Notes under the pieces: model-generated
Seen by the model: the letters and a program-made list of their open reading frames with translations, nothing else
What the model was told of the DNA's origin: nothing
Database searches by the model: none
Made by a program: the position numbers and the translations under genes
NCBI RefSeq assembly: GCF_032854445.1
Contig: NW_027018060.1
Span: 1-64,000 of the forward strand
Origin: Liolophura sinensis
Taxonomy: Eukaryota > Mollusca > Polyplacophora > Chitonida > Chitonidae
Reading direction: 5' to 3'
DNA: 64,000 nt
Shown here: piece by piece, positions 1-13,226 of the stretch
Layout of the letters: each line of letters begins with the position of its first letter
Numbering within the stretch: the first letter of the stretch is position 1

Positions 1-51
1 TAATCTGTACAATCACGACTGGTCATTACTATATTCAACTTTTGACTATAA
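1..51 (+). repeat. Partial monomer, right end only
   Basis: The first 51 bases are the last part of a monomer (TAATCTGTACAATC through GACTATAA) and join the next copy without a break. The array therefore continues to the left of the window. Confidence 0.95.
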
Positions 52-3000
52 GTTATGTGCCCTTCGGTAGCCCAGAAGACGTCAAATCTTTGGGCTAAGC
101 CCATTTAACTCACCCAGTAATTGTCTTACTTCTAAGTCCAAGACAATCTCAAAGTCTTTATCTACGTGTAGAAAAACCACACCATTTGTACATAAAAAAC
201 AAAAGGTACTTGATACAGTCTGCTGTAAAAAGTACAACTGAACACTGACCCACTTCAGTAAGATGCCAAAAGATGCGGAATTGAGCCAGGCATCGGCAGC
301 TGTTGAAAAATTGCAAATTTCCCTGGTTTCCATGGAGTAAGAGCCGTTGCTACGCACGTGATTATGACATAAATGATCATTCAATTGTCGCTACAGCCAA
401 AAGTATTGGTCGGAGAGCAACGCGGATTGCACCATTCGATTTCTCGTCACAAAATACGTCGGATTAGCCTCTTACCAGCAGCACTGGAACAGTTTTTCCA
501 CTTTTGCATTTTTACCTGGTCTTTTTGTTAATTGAAATCGGCTACACTGTACTCTGTACAATCGCAACTGGTCATTACTATATTCAACTTTTGACTATAA
601 GTTATGTGCCCTTCGGTAGCCCAGAAGACCTGAAATCTTTGGTCTAAGCCCATTTAACTCTCCCAGCAATTGCCTTACTTCTAAGTGCAAGACAATCTCA
701 ATGTCTTTATCTACGTGTAGAAAAACCACACCATTTGTACATGAAAAACACAAGGTACTTGATACAGTCTGCTGTAAAAAGTACAACTGAACACTGACCC
801 ACTTCAGTAAGGTGCCATAAGATGCGGAATTGAGCCAGGCATCGGCAGCTGTTGAAAAATTGCAAAGTTCCCTGGTTTCCATGGAGTAAGAGCCGTTGCT
901 GGGCACGTGATTATGACATCAATATTCATTGAATTGTCGCTACAGCCCAAAGTATTGGTCGGAGAGCAACGCGGTTTGCACCATCCGATTTCTCGTCACA
1001 AAATACGTCGGATTAGCCTCTTACCAGCAGCACTAGAACAGTTTTTCCACTTTTGCATTTTTGCCTGGTCTTTTTGTTAATTGAAATCGGCTACACTGTA
1101 CTCTGTACAATCGCGACTGGTCATTACTATATTCAACTTTTGACTATAAGTTATGTGCCCTTCGGTAGCCCAGAAGACCTGAAATCTCTGGGCTAAGCCC
1201 ATTTAACTCACCCAGCAATTGCCTTACTTCTAAGTGCAAGACAATCTCAATGTCTTTATCTACGTGTAGAAAAACCACACCATTTGTACATGAAAAACAC
1301 AAGGTATTTGATACAGTCTGCTGTAAAAAGTACAACTAAACACTGACCCACTTCAGTAAGGTGCCAAAAGATGCGGAATTGAGCCAGGCATCGGTAGTTG
1401 TTGAAAAATTTCAAATTTCCCTGGTTTCCATGGAGTAAGAGCCGTTGCTGGGCACGTGATTATGACATAAATGATCATTCAATTGTCGCTACAGCCAAAA
1501 GTATTGGTCGGAGAGCAACGCGGTTTGCACCATTCGATTTCTCGTCACAAAATACGTCGGATTAGCCTCTTACCACCAGCACTGGAACAGTTTTTCCACT
1601 TTTGCATTTTTACCTGGCCTTTTTGTTAATTGAAATCGGCTACACTGTACTCTGTACAATCGCGACTGGTCATTACTATACTCAACTTTTGACGATAAGT
1701 TATGTGCCCTTCGGTAGCCCAGAAGACGTCAAATCTTTCGGCTAAGCCCATTTAACTCACCCAGCAATTGTCTTACTTCTAAGTGCAAGACAATCTCAAT
1801 GTCTTTATCTACGTGTAGAAAAACCAGACCATTTGTACATAAAAAACACAAGGTACTTGATACAGTCTGCTGTAAAAAGTAGAACTGAACACTGACACAC
1901 TTCAGTAAGATGCCAAAAGATGCGGAATTGAGCCAGGCATCGGCAGCTGTTGAAAAATTGCAAATTTCCCTGGTTTCCATGGAGTAAGAGCCGTTTCTAC
2001 GCACGTGATTATGACATAAATGATCATTCAATTGTCGCTACAGCCAAAAGTATTGGTCGGAGAGCAACGCGGATTGCACCATTCGATTTCTCGTCACAAA
2101 ATACGTCGGATTAGCCTCTTACCAGCAGCACTGGAACAGTTTTTCCACTTTCGCATTTTTACCTGGCCTTTTTGTTAATTGAAATCGGCTACACTGTACT
2201 CTGTACAATCGCGACTGGTCATTACTATATTCAATTTTTGACGATAAGTTATGTGCCCTTCGGTAGCCCAGAAGACGTCAAATCTTTCGGCTAAGCCCAT
2301 TTAACTCACCCAGCAATTGTCTTACTTCTAAGTCCAAGACAATCTCAATGTCTTTATCTACGTGTAGAAAAACCAGACCATTTGTACATAAAAAACACAA
2401 GGTACTTGATACAGTCTGCTGTAAAAAGTACAACTAAACACTGACCCACATTTATAAGGTGCCAAAAAATGCGGAATTGGGCCAGGCATCGGCAGCTGTT
2501 AAAAAATTGCAAATATCCCTGGTTTCCATGGAGTAGGAGCCGTTGCTGTGCACGTGATTATGACATCAATATTCATTGAATTGTCGCTACAGCCAAAAGT
2601 ATTGGTCGGAGAGCAACGCGGTTTGCACCATTCGATTTCTCGTCACAAAATACGTCGGATTAGCCTCTTACCAGCAGCACTGGAACAGTTTTTCCACTTT
2701 TGCATTTTTGCCTGGTCTTTTTGTTAATTGAAATCGGCTACACTGTACTATGTACCATCGCGACTGGTCATTACTATATTCTACTTTTGACTATAAGTTA
2801 TGTGCCCTTCGGTAGCCCAGAAAACCTGAAATCTTTGGGCTAAGCCCATTTAACTCACCCAGTAATTGTCTTACTTCTAAGTCCAAGACAATCTCAATGT
2901 CTTTATCTACGTGTAGAAAAACCAGACCATTTGTACGTGAAAAACACAAGGTACTTGATACAGTCTGCTGTAAAAAGTACAACTGAACACTGACCCACTT

Positions 3001-3345
3001 CAGTAAGGTGCCCAAAGATGCGGAATTGAGCCAGGCATCGGCAGCTGTTGAAAAATTGCAAATTTCCCTGGTTTCCATGAAGTAAGAGCCGTTGCTGGGC
3101 ACGTGATTATGACATAAATGATCATTCAATTGTCACTACAGCCAAAAGTATTGGTCGGAGAGCAACGCGGTTTGCACCATTCGATTTCTCGTCACAAAAT
3201 ACGTCGGATTAGCCTCTTACCAGCAGCACTGTAACAGTTTTTCCACTTTTGCATTTTTACCTGGCCTTTTTGTTAATTGAAATCGGCTACACTGTACTCT
3301 GTACAATCGCGACTGGTCATTACTATATTCAACTTTTGACGATAA
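52..3345 (+). repeat. Six monomers (u1-u6) without a clear complete HOR
   Basis: Six monomers, each exactly 549 bp. The second (601-1149) matches the type I call Q (GCAAAGTTCCC and CATCAATATTCATTG). The third (1150-1698) is type P (GGTATTTGATACAG and CGGTAGTTGTTG). The fifth (2248-2796) resembles W in its right part. The sixth (2797-3345, type X) carries TTCCATGAAGTAAG and CACTGTAACAG, which reappear in the right part of the unit at 7189-7737. The types recur later in other orders, but no full HOR copy can be assigned here. Confidence 0.75.
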
Positions 3346-4992
3346 GTTATGTGCCCTTCGAAAGCCCAGAAAACGTCAAATCTTTGGGCTAAGCCCATTT
3401 AACTCACCCAGCAATTGTCTTACTTCTAAGTCCAAGACAATCTCAATGTCTTTATCTACGTGTAGAAAAACTACACCATTTGTACATAAAAAACACAAGG
3501 TACTTGATACAGTCTGCTGTAAAAAGTACAACTAAACACTGACCCACATTTATAAGGTGCAAAAAGATGCGGAATTGGGCCAGGCATCGGCAGCTGTTAA
3601 AAAATTGCAAATATCCCTGATTTCCATGGAGTAGGAGCCGTTGCTGTGCACGTGATTATGACATCAATATTCATTGAATTGTCGCTACAGCCAAAAGTAT
3701 TGGTCGGAGAGCAACGCGGTTTGCACCATTCGATTTCTCGTCACAAAATACGTCGGATTAGCCTCTTACCAGCAGCACTGGAACAGTTTTTCCACTTTTG
3801 CATTTTTGCCTGGTCTTTTTGTTAATTGAAATCGGCTACACTGTACTATGTACCATCGCGACTGGTCATTACTATATTCTACTTTTGACTATAAGTTATG
3901 TGCCCTTCGGTAGCCCAGAAGACCTGAAATCTTTGGGCTAAGCCCATTTAACTCACCCAGCAATTGCCTTACTTCTAAGTCCAAGACAATCTCAATGTCT
4001 TTATCTACGTGTAGAAAAACCAGACCATTTGTACGTGAAAAACACAAGGTACTTGATACAGTCTGCTGTAAAAAGTACAACTGAACACTGACCCACTTCA
4101 GTAAGGTGCCAAAAGATTCGGAATTGAGCCAGGCATCGGCAGCTGTTGACAAATTGCAAATTTCCCTGGTTTCCATGGAGTAAGAGCCGTTGCTACGCAC
4201 GTGATTATGGCATAAATGATCATTCAATTGTCGCTACAGCCCAAAGTATTGGTCGGAGAGCAACGCGGTTTGCACCATCCGATTTCTCGTCACAAAATAC
4301 GTCGGATTAGGCTCTTACCAGCAGCACTAGAACAGTTTTTCCACTTTTGCATTTTTGCCTGGTCTTTTTGTTAATTGAAATCGGCTACACTGTACTCTGT
4401 ACAATCGCGACTGGTCATTACTATATTCAACTTTTGACTATAAGTTATGTGCCCTTCGGTAGCCCAGAAGACCTGAAATCTCTGGGCTAAGCCCATTTAA
4501 CTCACCCAGCAATTGCCTTACTTCTAAGTGCAAGACAATCTCAATGTCTTTATCTACGTGTAGAAAAACCACACCATTTGTACATGAAAAACACAAGGTA
4601 TTTGATACAGTCTGCTGTAAAAAGTACAACTAAACACTGACCCACTTCAGTAAGGTGCCAAAAGATGCGGAATTGAGCCAGGCATCGGTAGTTGTTGAAA
4701 AATTGCAAATTTCCCTGGTTTCCATGGAGTAAGAGCCGTTGCTGGGCACGTGATTATGACATAAATGATCATTCAATTGTCACTACAGCCAAAAGTATTG
4801 GTCGGAGAGCAACGCGGTTTGCACCATTCGATTTCTCGTCACAAAATACGTCGGATTAGCCTCTTGCCAGCAGCACTGGAAAAATTTTTCCAATTTTGCA
4901 TTTTTGCCTGGTCTTTTTGTTAATTGAAATCGGCTACACTGTACTATGTACCATCGCGACTGGTCATTACTATATTCAACTTTTGACTATTA
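3346..4992 (+). repeat. 3-mer HOR copy, types W-R-P
   Basis: Three monomers of 549 bp. W has TTCGAAAGCCCAGAAAAC and ACATTTATAAGG. R has ACGTGAAAAACAC, AAAAGATTCGG and GTTGACAAATTGC. P has GGTATTTGATACAG and CGGTAGTTGTTG. The R and P copies recur 1647 bp (three units) further on at 5542-6639, almost unchanged by eye. Confidence 0.85.
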
Positions 4993-5541
4993 GTTATGTG
5001 CCCTTCGGTAGCCCAGAAGACGTCAAATCTTTGGGCTAAGCCCATTTAACTCACCCAGCAATTGCTTTACTTCTAAGTCGAAGACAATCTCAATGTCTTT
5101 ATCTACGTGTAGAAAAACCACACCATTTGTACATAAAAAACACAAGGTACTTGATACAGTCTGCTGTAAAAAGTACAACTAAACACTGACCCACATTTAT
5201 AAAGTGCCAAAAGATGCGGAATTGGGCCAGGCATCGGCAGCTGTTAAAAAATTGCAAATATCCCTGGTTTCCATGGAGTAGGAGCCGTTGCTGTGCACGT
5301 GATTATGACATCAATATTCATTGAATTGTCGCTACAGCCAAAAATATTGGTCGGAGAGCAACGCGGTTTGCACCATTCGATTTCTCGTCACAAAATACGT
5401 CGGATTAGCCTCTTACCAGCAGCACTGGAACAGTTTTTCCACTTTTGCATTTTTGCCTGGTCTTTTTGTTAATTGAAATCGGCTACACTGTACTATGTAC
5501 CATCGCGACTGGTCATTACTATATTCTACTTTTGACTATAA
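4993..5541 (+). repeat. Chimeric monomer, S-type left and W-type right
   Basis: The left part carries the S markers GCTTTACTTC and AAGTCGAAGAC, as in the S units at 6640 and 9385. From about 5131 it carries the W markers ACATAAAAAACAC, ACATTTATAAAG and CATCAATATTC, as in the W units at 3346 and 7738. The switch lies between about 5119 (CCACACC, S-like; W has CTACACC) and 5135. Unit length is preserved, as expected for in-register recombination. Confidence 0.85.
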
Positions 5542-7205
5542 GTTATGTGCCCTTCGGTAGCCCAGAAGACCTGAAATCTTTGGGCTAAGCCCATTTAACT
5601 CACCCAGCAATTGCCTTACTTCTAAGTCCAAGACAATCTCAATGTCTTTATCTACGTGTAGAAAAACCAGACCATTTGTACCTGAAAAACACAAGGTACT
5701 TGATACAGTCTGCTGTAAAAAGTACAACTGAACACTGACCCACTTCAGTAAGGTGCCAAAAGATTCGGAATTGAGCCAGGCATCGGCAGCTGTTGACAAA
5801 TTGCAAATTTCCCTGGTTTCCATGGAGTAAGAGCCGTTGCTACGCACGTGATTATGGCATAAATGATCATTCAATTGTCGCTACAGCCCAAAGTATTGGT
5901 CGGAGAGCAACGCGGTTTGCACCATCCGATTTCTCGTCACAAAATACGTCGGATTAGGCTCTTACCAGCAGCACTAGAACAGTTTTTCCACTTTTGCATT
6001 TTTGCCTGGTCTTTTTGTTAATTGAAATCGGCTACACTGTACTCTGTACAATCGCGACTGGTCATTACTATATTCAACTTTTGACTATAAGTTATGTGCC
6101 CTTCGGTAGCCCAGAAGACCTGAAATCTCTGGGCTAAGCCCATTTAACTCACCCAGCAATTGCCTTACTTCTAAGTGCAAGACAATCTCAATGTCTTTAT
6201 CTACGTGTAGAAAAACCACACCATTTGTACATGAAAAACACAAGGTATTTGATACAGTCTGCTGTAAAAAGTACAACTAAACACTGACCCACTTCAGTAA
6301 GGTGCCAAAAGATGCGGAATTGAGCCAGGCATCGGTAGTTGTTGAAAAATTGCAAATTTCCCTGGTTTCCATGGAGTAAGAGCCGTTGCTGGGCACGTGA
6401 TTATGACATAAATGATCATTCAATTGTCACTACAGCCAAAAGTATTGGTCGGAGAGCAACGCGGTTTGCACCATTCGATTTCTCGTCACAAAATACGTCG
6501 GATTAGCCTCTTGCCAGCAGCACTGGAAAAATTTTTCCAATTTTGCATTTTTGCCTGGTCTTTTTGTTAATTGAAATCGGCTACACTGTACTATGTACCA
6601 TCGCGACTGGTCATTACTATATTCAACTTTTGACTATTAGTTATGTGCCCTTCGGTAGCCCAGAAGACGTCAAATCTTTGGGCTAAGCCCATTTAACTCA
6701 CCCAGCAATTGCTTTACTTCTAAGTCGAAGACAATCTCAATGTCTTTATCTACGTGTAGAAAAACCACACCATTTGTACATGAAAAACACAAGGTACTTG
6801 ATACAGTCTGCTGTAAAAAGTACAACTGAACACTGACCCACTTCAGTAAGGTGCCAAAAGATTCGGAATTGAGCCAGGCATCGGCAGCTGTTGACAAATT
6901 GCAAATTTCCCTGGTTTCCATGGAGTAAGAGCCGTTGCTACGCACGTGATTATGGCATAAATGATCATTCAATTGTCGCTACAGCCAAAAGTATTGGTCG
7001 GAGAGCAACGCGGATTGCACCATTCGATTTCTCGTCACAAAATACGTCGGATTAGCCTCTTACCAGCAGCACTAGACCAGTTTTTCCACTTTTGCATTTT
7101 TGCCTGGTCTTTTTGTTAATTGAAATCGGCTACACTGTACTCTGTACAATCGCGACTGGTCATTACTATATTCAACTTTTGACTATAAGTTATGTGCCCT
7201 TCGGT

Positions 7206-7240
7206 AGCCCAGAAGACCTGAAATCTTTGGGCTAAGCCCA
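7206..7240 (+). other. Competing hairpins AGCCCA / TGGGCT / AGCCCA (example copy)
   Basis: AGCCCA at 7206-7211 can pair with TGGGCT at 7228-7233, extended by AAGA (7213-7216) against TCTT with one bulged G. The same TGGGCT can instead pair with AGCCCA at 7235-7240 across a single A, which as DNA is a 13-base inverted repeat. The arrangement recurs in most monomers, but variants such as TTTCGGCT or GGCCAAGCCC weaken one arm. Function is unknown; the structure would be relevant only if the array is transcribed or extrudes hairpins. Confidence 0.6.
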
Positions 7241-7737
7241 TTTAACTCACCCAGCAATTGCCTTACTTCTAAGTGCAAGACAATCTCACTGTCTTTATCT
7301 ACGTGTAGAAAAACCACACCATTTGTACATGAAAAACACAAGGTACTTGATACAGTCTGCTGTAAAAAGTACAACTGAACACTGACCCACTTCAGTAAGG
7401 TGCCATAAGATGCGGAATTGAGCCAGGCATCGGCAGCTGTTGAAAAATTGCAAATTTCCCTGGTTTCCATGAAGTAAGAGCCGTTGCTGGGCACGTGATT
7501 ATGACATAAATGATCATTCAATTGTCACTACAGCCAAAAGTATTGGTCGGAGAGCAACGCGGTTTGCACCATTCGATTTCTCGTCACAAAATACGTCGGA
7601 TTAGCCTCTTACCAGCAGCACTGTAACAGTTTTTCCACTTTTGCATTTTTACCTGGTCTTTTTGTTAATTGAAATCGGCTACACTGTACTCTGTACAATC
7701 GCGACTGGTCATTACTATATTCAACTTTTGACGATAA

Positions 7738-10482
7738 GTTATGTGCCCTTCGAAAGCCCAGAAAACGTCAAATCTTTGGGCTAAGCCCATTTAACTCACC
7801 CAGCAATTGTCTTACTTCTAAGTCCAAGACAATCTCAATGTCTTTATCTACGTGTAGAAAAACTACACCATTTGTACATAAAAAACACAAGGTACTTGAT
7901 ACAGTCTGCTGTAAAAAGTACAACTAAACACTGACCCACATTTATAAGGTGCAAAAAGATGCGGACTTGGGCCAGGCATCGGCAGCTGTTAAAAAATTGC
8001 AAATATCCCTGATTTCCATGGAGTAGGAGCCGTTGCTGTGCACGTGATTATGACATCAATATTCATTGAATTGTCGCTACAGCCAAAAGTATTGGTCGGA
8101 GAGCAACGCGGTTTGCACCATTCGATTTCTCGTCACAAAATACGTCGGATTAGCCTCTTACCAGCAGCACTGGAACAGTTTTTCCACTTTTGCATTTTTG
8201 CCTGGTCTTTTTGTTAATTGAAATCGGCTACACTGTACTATGTACCATCGCGACTGGTCATTACTATATTCTACTTTTGACTATAAGTTATGTGCCCTTC
8301 GGTAGCCCAGAAGACCTGAAATCTTTGGGCTAAGCCCATTTAACTCACCCAGCAATTGCCTTACTTCTAAGTGCAAGACAATCTCAATGTCTTTATCTAC
8401 GTGTAGAAAAACCAGACCATTTGTACGTGAAAAACACAAGGTACTTGATACAGTCTGCTGTAAAAAGTACAACTGAACACTGACCCACTTCAGTAAGGTG
8501 CCAAAAGATTCGGAATTGAGCCAGGCATCGGCAGCTGTTGACAAATTGCAAATTTCCCTGGTTTCCATGGAGTAAGAGCCGTTGCTACGCACGTGATTAT
8601 GGCATAAATGATCATTCAATTGTCGCTACAGCCCAAAGTATTGGTCGGAGAGCAACGCGGTTTGCACCATCCGATTTCTCGTCACAAAATACGTCGGATT
8701 AGGCTCTTACCAGCAGCACTAGAACAGTTTTTCCACTTTTGCATTTTTGCCTGGTCTTTTTGTTAATTGAAATCGGCTACACTGTACTCTGTACAATCGC
8801 GACTGGTCATTACTATATTCAACTTTTGACTATAAGTTATGTGCCCTTCGGTAGCCCAGAAGACCTGAAATCTCTGGGCTAAGCCCATTTAACTCACCCA
8901 GCAATTGCCTTACTTCTAAGTGCAAGACAATCTCAATGTCTTTATCTACGTGTAGAAAAACCACACCATTTGTACATGAAAAACACAAGGTATTTGATAC
9001 AGTCTGCTGTAAAAAGTACAACTAAACACTGACCCACTTCAGTAAGGTGCCAAAAGATGCGGAATTGAGCCAGGCATCGGTAGTTGTTGAAAAATTGCAA
9101 ATTTCCCTGGTTTCCATGGAGTAAGAGCCGTTGCTGGGCACGTGATTATGACATAAATGATCATTCAATTGTCACTACAGCCAAAAGTATTGGTCGGAGA
9201 GCAACGCGGTTTGCACCATTCGATTTCTCGTCACAAAATACGTCGGATTAGCCTCTTGCCAGCAGCACTGGAAAAATTTTTCCAATTTTGCATTTTTGCC
9301 TGGTCTTTTTGTTAATTGAAATCGGCTACACTGTACTATGTACCATCGCGACTGGTCATTACTATATTCAACTTTTGACTATTAGTTATGTGCCCTTCGG
9401 TAGCCCAGAAGACGTCAAATCTTTGGGCTAAGCCCATTTAACTCACCCAGCAATTGCTTTACTTCTAAGTCGAAGACAATCTCAATGTCTTTATCTACGT
9501 TTAGAAAAACCACACCATTTGTACATGAAAAACACAAGGTACTTGATACAGTCTGCTGTAAAAAGTACAACTGAACACTGACCCACTTCAGTAAGGTGCC
9601 AAAAGATGCGGAATTGAGCCAGGCATCGGCAGCTGTTGACAAATTGCAAATTTCCCTGGTTTCCATGGAGTAAGAGCCGTTGCTACGCACGTGATTATGG
9701 CATAAATGATCATTCAATTGTCGCTACAGCCAAAAGTATTGGTCGGAGAGCAACGCGGATTGCACCATTCGATTTCTCGTCACAAAATACGTCGGATTAG
9801 CCTCTTACCAGCAGCACTAGACCAGTTTTTCCACTTTTGCATTTTTGCCTGGTCTTTTTGTTAATTGAAATCGGCTACACTGTACTCTGTACAATCGCGA
9901 CTGGTCATTACTATATTCAACTTTTGACTATAAGTTATGTGCCCTTCGGTAGCCCAGAAGACCTGAAATCTTTGGGCTAAGCCCATTTAACTCACCCAGC
10001 AATTGCCTTACTTCTAAGTGCAAGACAATCTCACTGTCTTTATCTACGTGTAGAAAAACCACACCATTTGTACATGAAAAACACAAGGTACTTGATACAG
10101 TCTGCTGTAAAAAGTACAACTGAACACTGACCCACTTCAGTAAGGTGCCATAAGATGCGGAATTGAGCCAGGCATCGGCAGCTGTTGAAAAATTGCAAAG
10201 TTCCCTGGTTTCCATGGAGTAAGAGCCGTTGCTGGGCACGTGATTATGACATCAATATTCATTGAATTGTCGCTACAGCCCAAAGTATTGGTCCGAGAGC
10301 AACGCGGTTTGCACCATCCGATTTCTCGTCACAAAATACGTCGGATTAGCCTCTTACCAGCAGCACTGGAACAGTTTTTCCACTTTTGCATTTTTACCTG
10401 GTCTTTTTGTTAATTGAAATCGGCTACACTGTACTCTGTACAATCGCGACTGGTCATTACTATATTCAACTTTTGACTATAA
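7738..10482 (+). repeat. 5-mer HOR copy 2, types W-R-P-S-Q
   Basis: Five monomers of 549 bp in the same order as copy 1. Here W is complete (TTCGAAAGCCC) and Q is complete (GCAAAGTTCCC followed by CATCAATATTCATTG). P-S-Q at 8836-10482 also begins the longer HOR that follows. Confidence 0.85.
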
Positions 10483-13226
10483 GTTATGTGCCCTTCGGTA
10501 GCCCAGAAGACCTGAAATCTTTGGGCCAAGCCCATTTAACTCACCCAGCAATTGTCTTACTTCTAAGTCCAAGACAATCTCAATGTCTTTATCTACGTGT
10601 AGAAAATCCAGACCATTTGTACATAAAAAACACAAGGTACTTGATACAGTCTGCTGTAAAAAGTACAACTAAACACTGACCCACATTTATAAGGTGCCAA
10701 AAGATGCGGAATTGGGCCAGGCATCGGCAGCTGTTAAAAAATTGCAAATATCCCTGGTTTCCATGGAGTAAGAGCCGTTGCTGGGCACGTGATTATGACA
10801 TAAATGATCATTCATTTGTCACTACAGCCAAAAGTATTGGTCGGAGAGCAACGCGGATTGCACCATTCGATTTCTCGTCACAAAATACGTCGGATTAGCC
10901 TCTTACTAGTAGCACTGGAACATTTTTTCCACTTTTGCATTTTTGCCTGGTCTTTTTGTTAATTGAAACCGGCTACACTGTAATCTGTACAATCGCGACT
11001 GGTCATTACTATATTCAACTTTTGACTATAAGTTATGTGCCCTTCGGTAGCCCAGAAGACGTCAAATCTTTCGGCTAAGCCCATTTAACTCACCCAGCAA
11101 TTGTCTTACTTCTAAGTCCAAGACAATCTCAAAGTCTTTATCTACGTGTAGAAAAACCAGACCATTTGTACATAAAAAACACAAGGTACTTGATACAGTC
11201 TGCTGTAAAAAGTACAACTGAACACTGACCCACTTCAGTAAGATGCCAAAAGATGCGGAATTGAGCCAGGCACAGGCAGCTGTTGAAAAATTGCAAATAT
11301 CCCTGGTTTCTATGGAGTAAGAGCCGTTGCTACGCACGTGATTATGACATCAATGATCATTCAATTGTCGCTACAGCCAAAAGTATTGGTCGGAGAGCAA
11401 CGCGGTTTGCACCATTCGATTTCTCGTCACAAAATACGTCGGATTAGCCTCTTACTAGTAGCACTGGAACAGTTTTTCCACTTTTGCATTTTTGCCTGGT
11501 CTTTTTGTTAATTGAAACCGGCTACACTGTACTATGTACCATCGCGACTGGTCATTACTATATTCAACTTTTGACTATAAGTTATGTGCCCTTCGGTAGC
11601 CCAGAAGACCTGAAATCTTTGGGCAAAGCCCATTTAACTCACCCAGCAATTGTCTTACTTCTAAGTCCAAGACAATCTCAAAGTCTTTATCTACGTGTAG
11701 AAAAACCACACCATTTGTACATAAAAAACACAAGGTACTTGATACAGTCTGCTGTAAAAAATACAACTGACCACAGACCCACATGAATAAGGTGCCAAAA
11801 GATGCGGAATTGAGCCAGGCATCGGCAACTGTTGAAAAATTGCACATTTCCCTGGTTTCCATGGAGTAAGAGCCGTTGCTGTGCACGTGATTATGACATA
11901 AATGATCATTCAATTGTCACTACAGCCAAAAGTATTGGTCGGAGAGCAACGCGGATTGCACCATTCGATTTCTCGTCACAAAATACGTAGGATTAGCCTC
12001 TTACTAGTAGCACTGGAACAGTTTTTCCACTTTTGCATTTTTGCCTGGTCTTTTTGTTAATTGAAACCGGCTACACTGTAATCTGTACAATCGCGACTGG
12101 TCATTACTATATTCAACTTTTGACTATAAGTTATGTGCCCTTCGGTAGCCCAGAAGACGTCAAATCTTTGGGCTAAGCCCATTTAACTCACCCAGCAATT
12201 GCCTTACTTCTAAGTGCAAGACAATCTGAATGTCTTCATCTACTTGTAGAAAAACCACACCATTTGTACACGAAAAACACAAGGTACTTGATACAGTCTG
12301 CTGTAAAAAGTACAACTGAACACTGACCCACTTCAGTAAGGTGCCAAAAGATGCGGAATTGAGCCAGGCATCGGCTGCTGTTGCAAAATTGCAAATTTCC
12401 CTGGTTTCCATGGAGTAAGAGCCGTTGCTGTGCACGTGATTATGACATAAATGATCATTCAATTGTCACTACAGCCAAAAGTATTGGTCGGAGAGCAACG
12501 CGGTTTGCACCATTCGATTTCTCGTCACAAAATACGTCGGATTAGCCTCTTACCAGCAGCACTGGAAGAGTTTTTCCACTTTTGCATTTTGCCTGGTCTT
12601 TTTGTTAATTGAAATCGGCTACACTGTACTCTGTACAATCGCGACTGGTCATTACTATATTCAACTTTTGACTATAAGTTATGTGCCCTTCCGAAGCCCA
12701 GAAGACCTGAAATCTTTGGGCTAAGCCCATTTAACTCACCCAGCAATTGCCTTACTTCTAAGTGCAAGACAATCTCAATGTCTTTATCTACGTGTAGAAA
12801 AACCACACCATTTGTACGTGAAAAACACAAGGTACTTGATACAGTCTGCTGTAAAAAGTACAACTGAACACTGACCCACTTCAGTAAGGTGCCAAAAGAT
12901 GCGGAATTGAACCAGGCATCGGCAGCTGTTGAAAAATTGCAAATTTCCCTGGTTTCCATGGAGTAAGAGCCGTTGCTGGGCACGTGATTATGACATAAAT
13001 GATCATTCAATTGTCACTACAGCCAAAAGTATTGGTCGTAGAGCAACGCGGTTTGCACCATTCGATTTCTCGTCACAAAATACGTCGGATTAGGCTCTTA
13101 CCAGCAGCACTAGAACAGTTTTTCCACTTTTGCATTTTTGCCTGGTCTTTTTGTTAATTGAAATCGGCTACACTGTACTCTGTACAATCGCGACTGGTCA
13201 TTACTATATTCAACTTTTGACTATAA
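8836..13226 (+). repeat. 8-mer HOR, types P-S-Q-T-U-V-Y-Z
   Basis: Eight monomers, 4391 bp because the Y unit lacks one T in GCATTTTGCC near 12586. Markers: T has GTAGAAAATCCAGACC; U has CAGGCACAGGCAGC; V has CCACAGACCCACATGAATAAGG; Y has GAATGTCTTCATCTACTTG; Z has CCTTCCGAAGCCC and GAATTGAACCAGG. The order repeats at 13227-18165 with one extra unit. Confidence 0.85.

Larger units (their letters stand above)
4993..7737 (+). repeat. 5-mer HOR copy 1, types W'-R-P-S-Q
   Basis: Five monomers of 549 bp. The R, P, S and Q-left units match those 2745 bp (five units) downstream. S is marked by TATTAGTTATG, GCTTTACTTC and AAGTCGAAGAC. The first unit (4993-5541) and the last unit (7189-7737) are recombinant, so this copy differs from copy 2 at both ends. 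Confidence 0.85.

Noticed and set aside
1840-1900. Short palindromes such as CAATTG, CCATGG, CAGCTG and TGTACA as regulatory sites
   Set aside because: Six-base palindromes are expected by chance in 549 bases and have no supporting context here.
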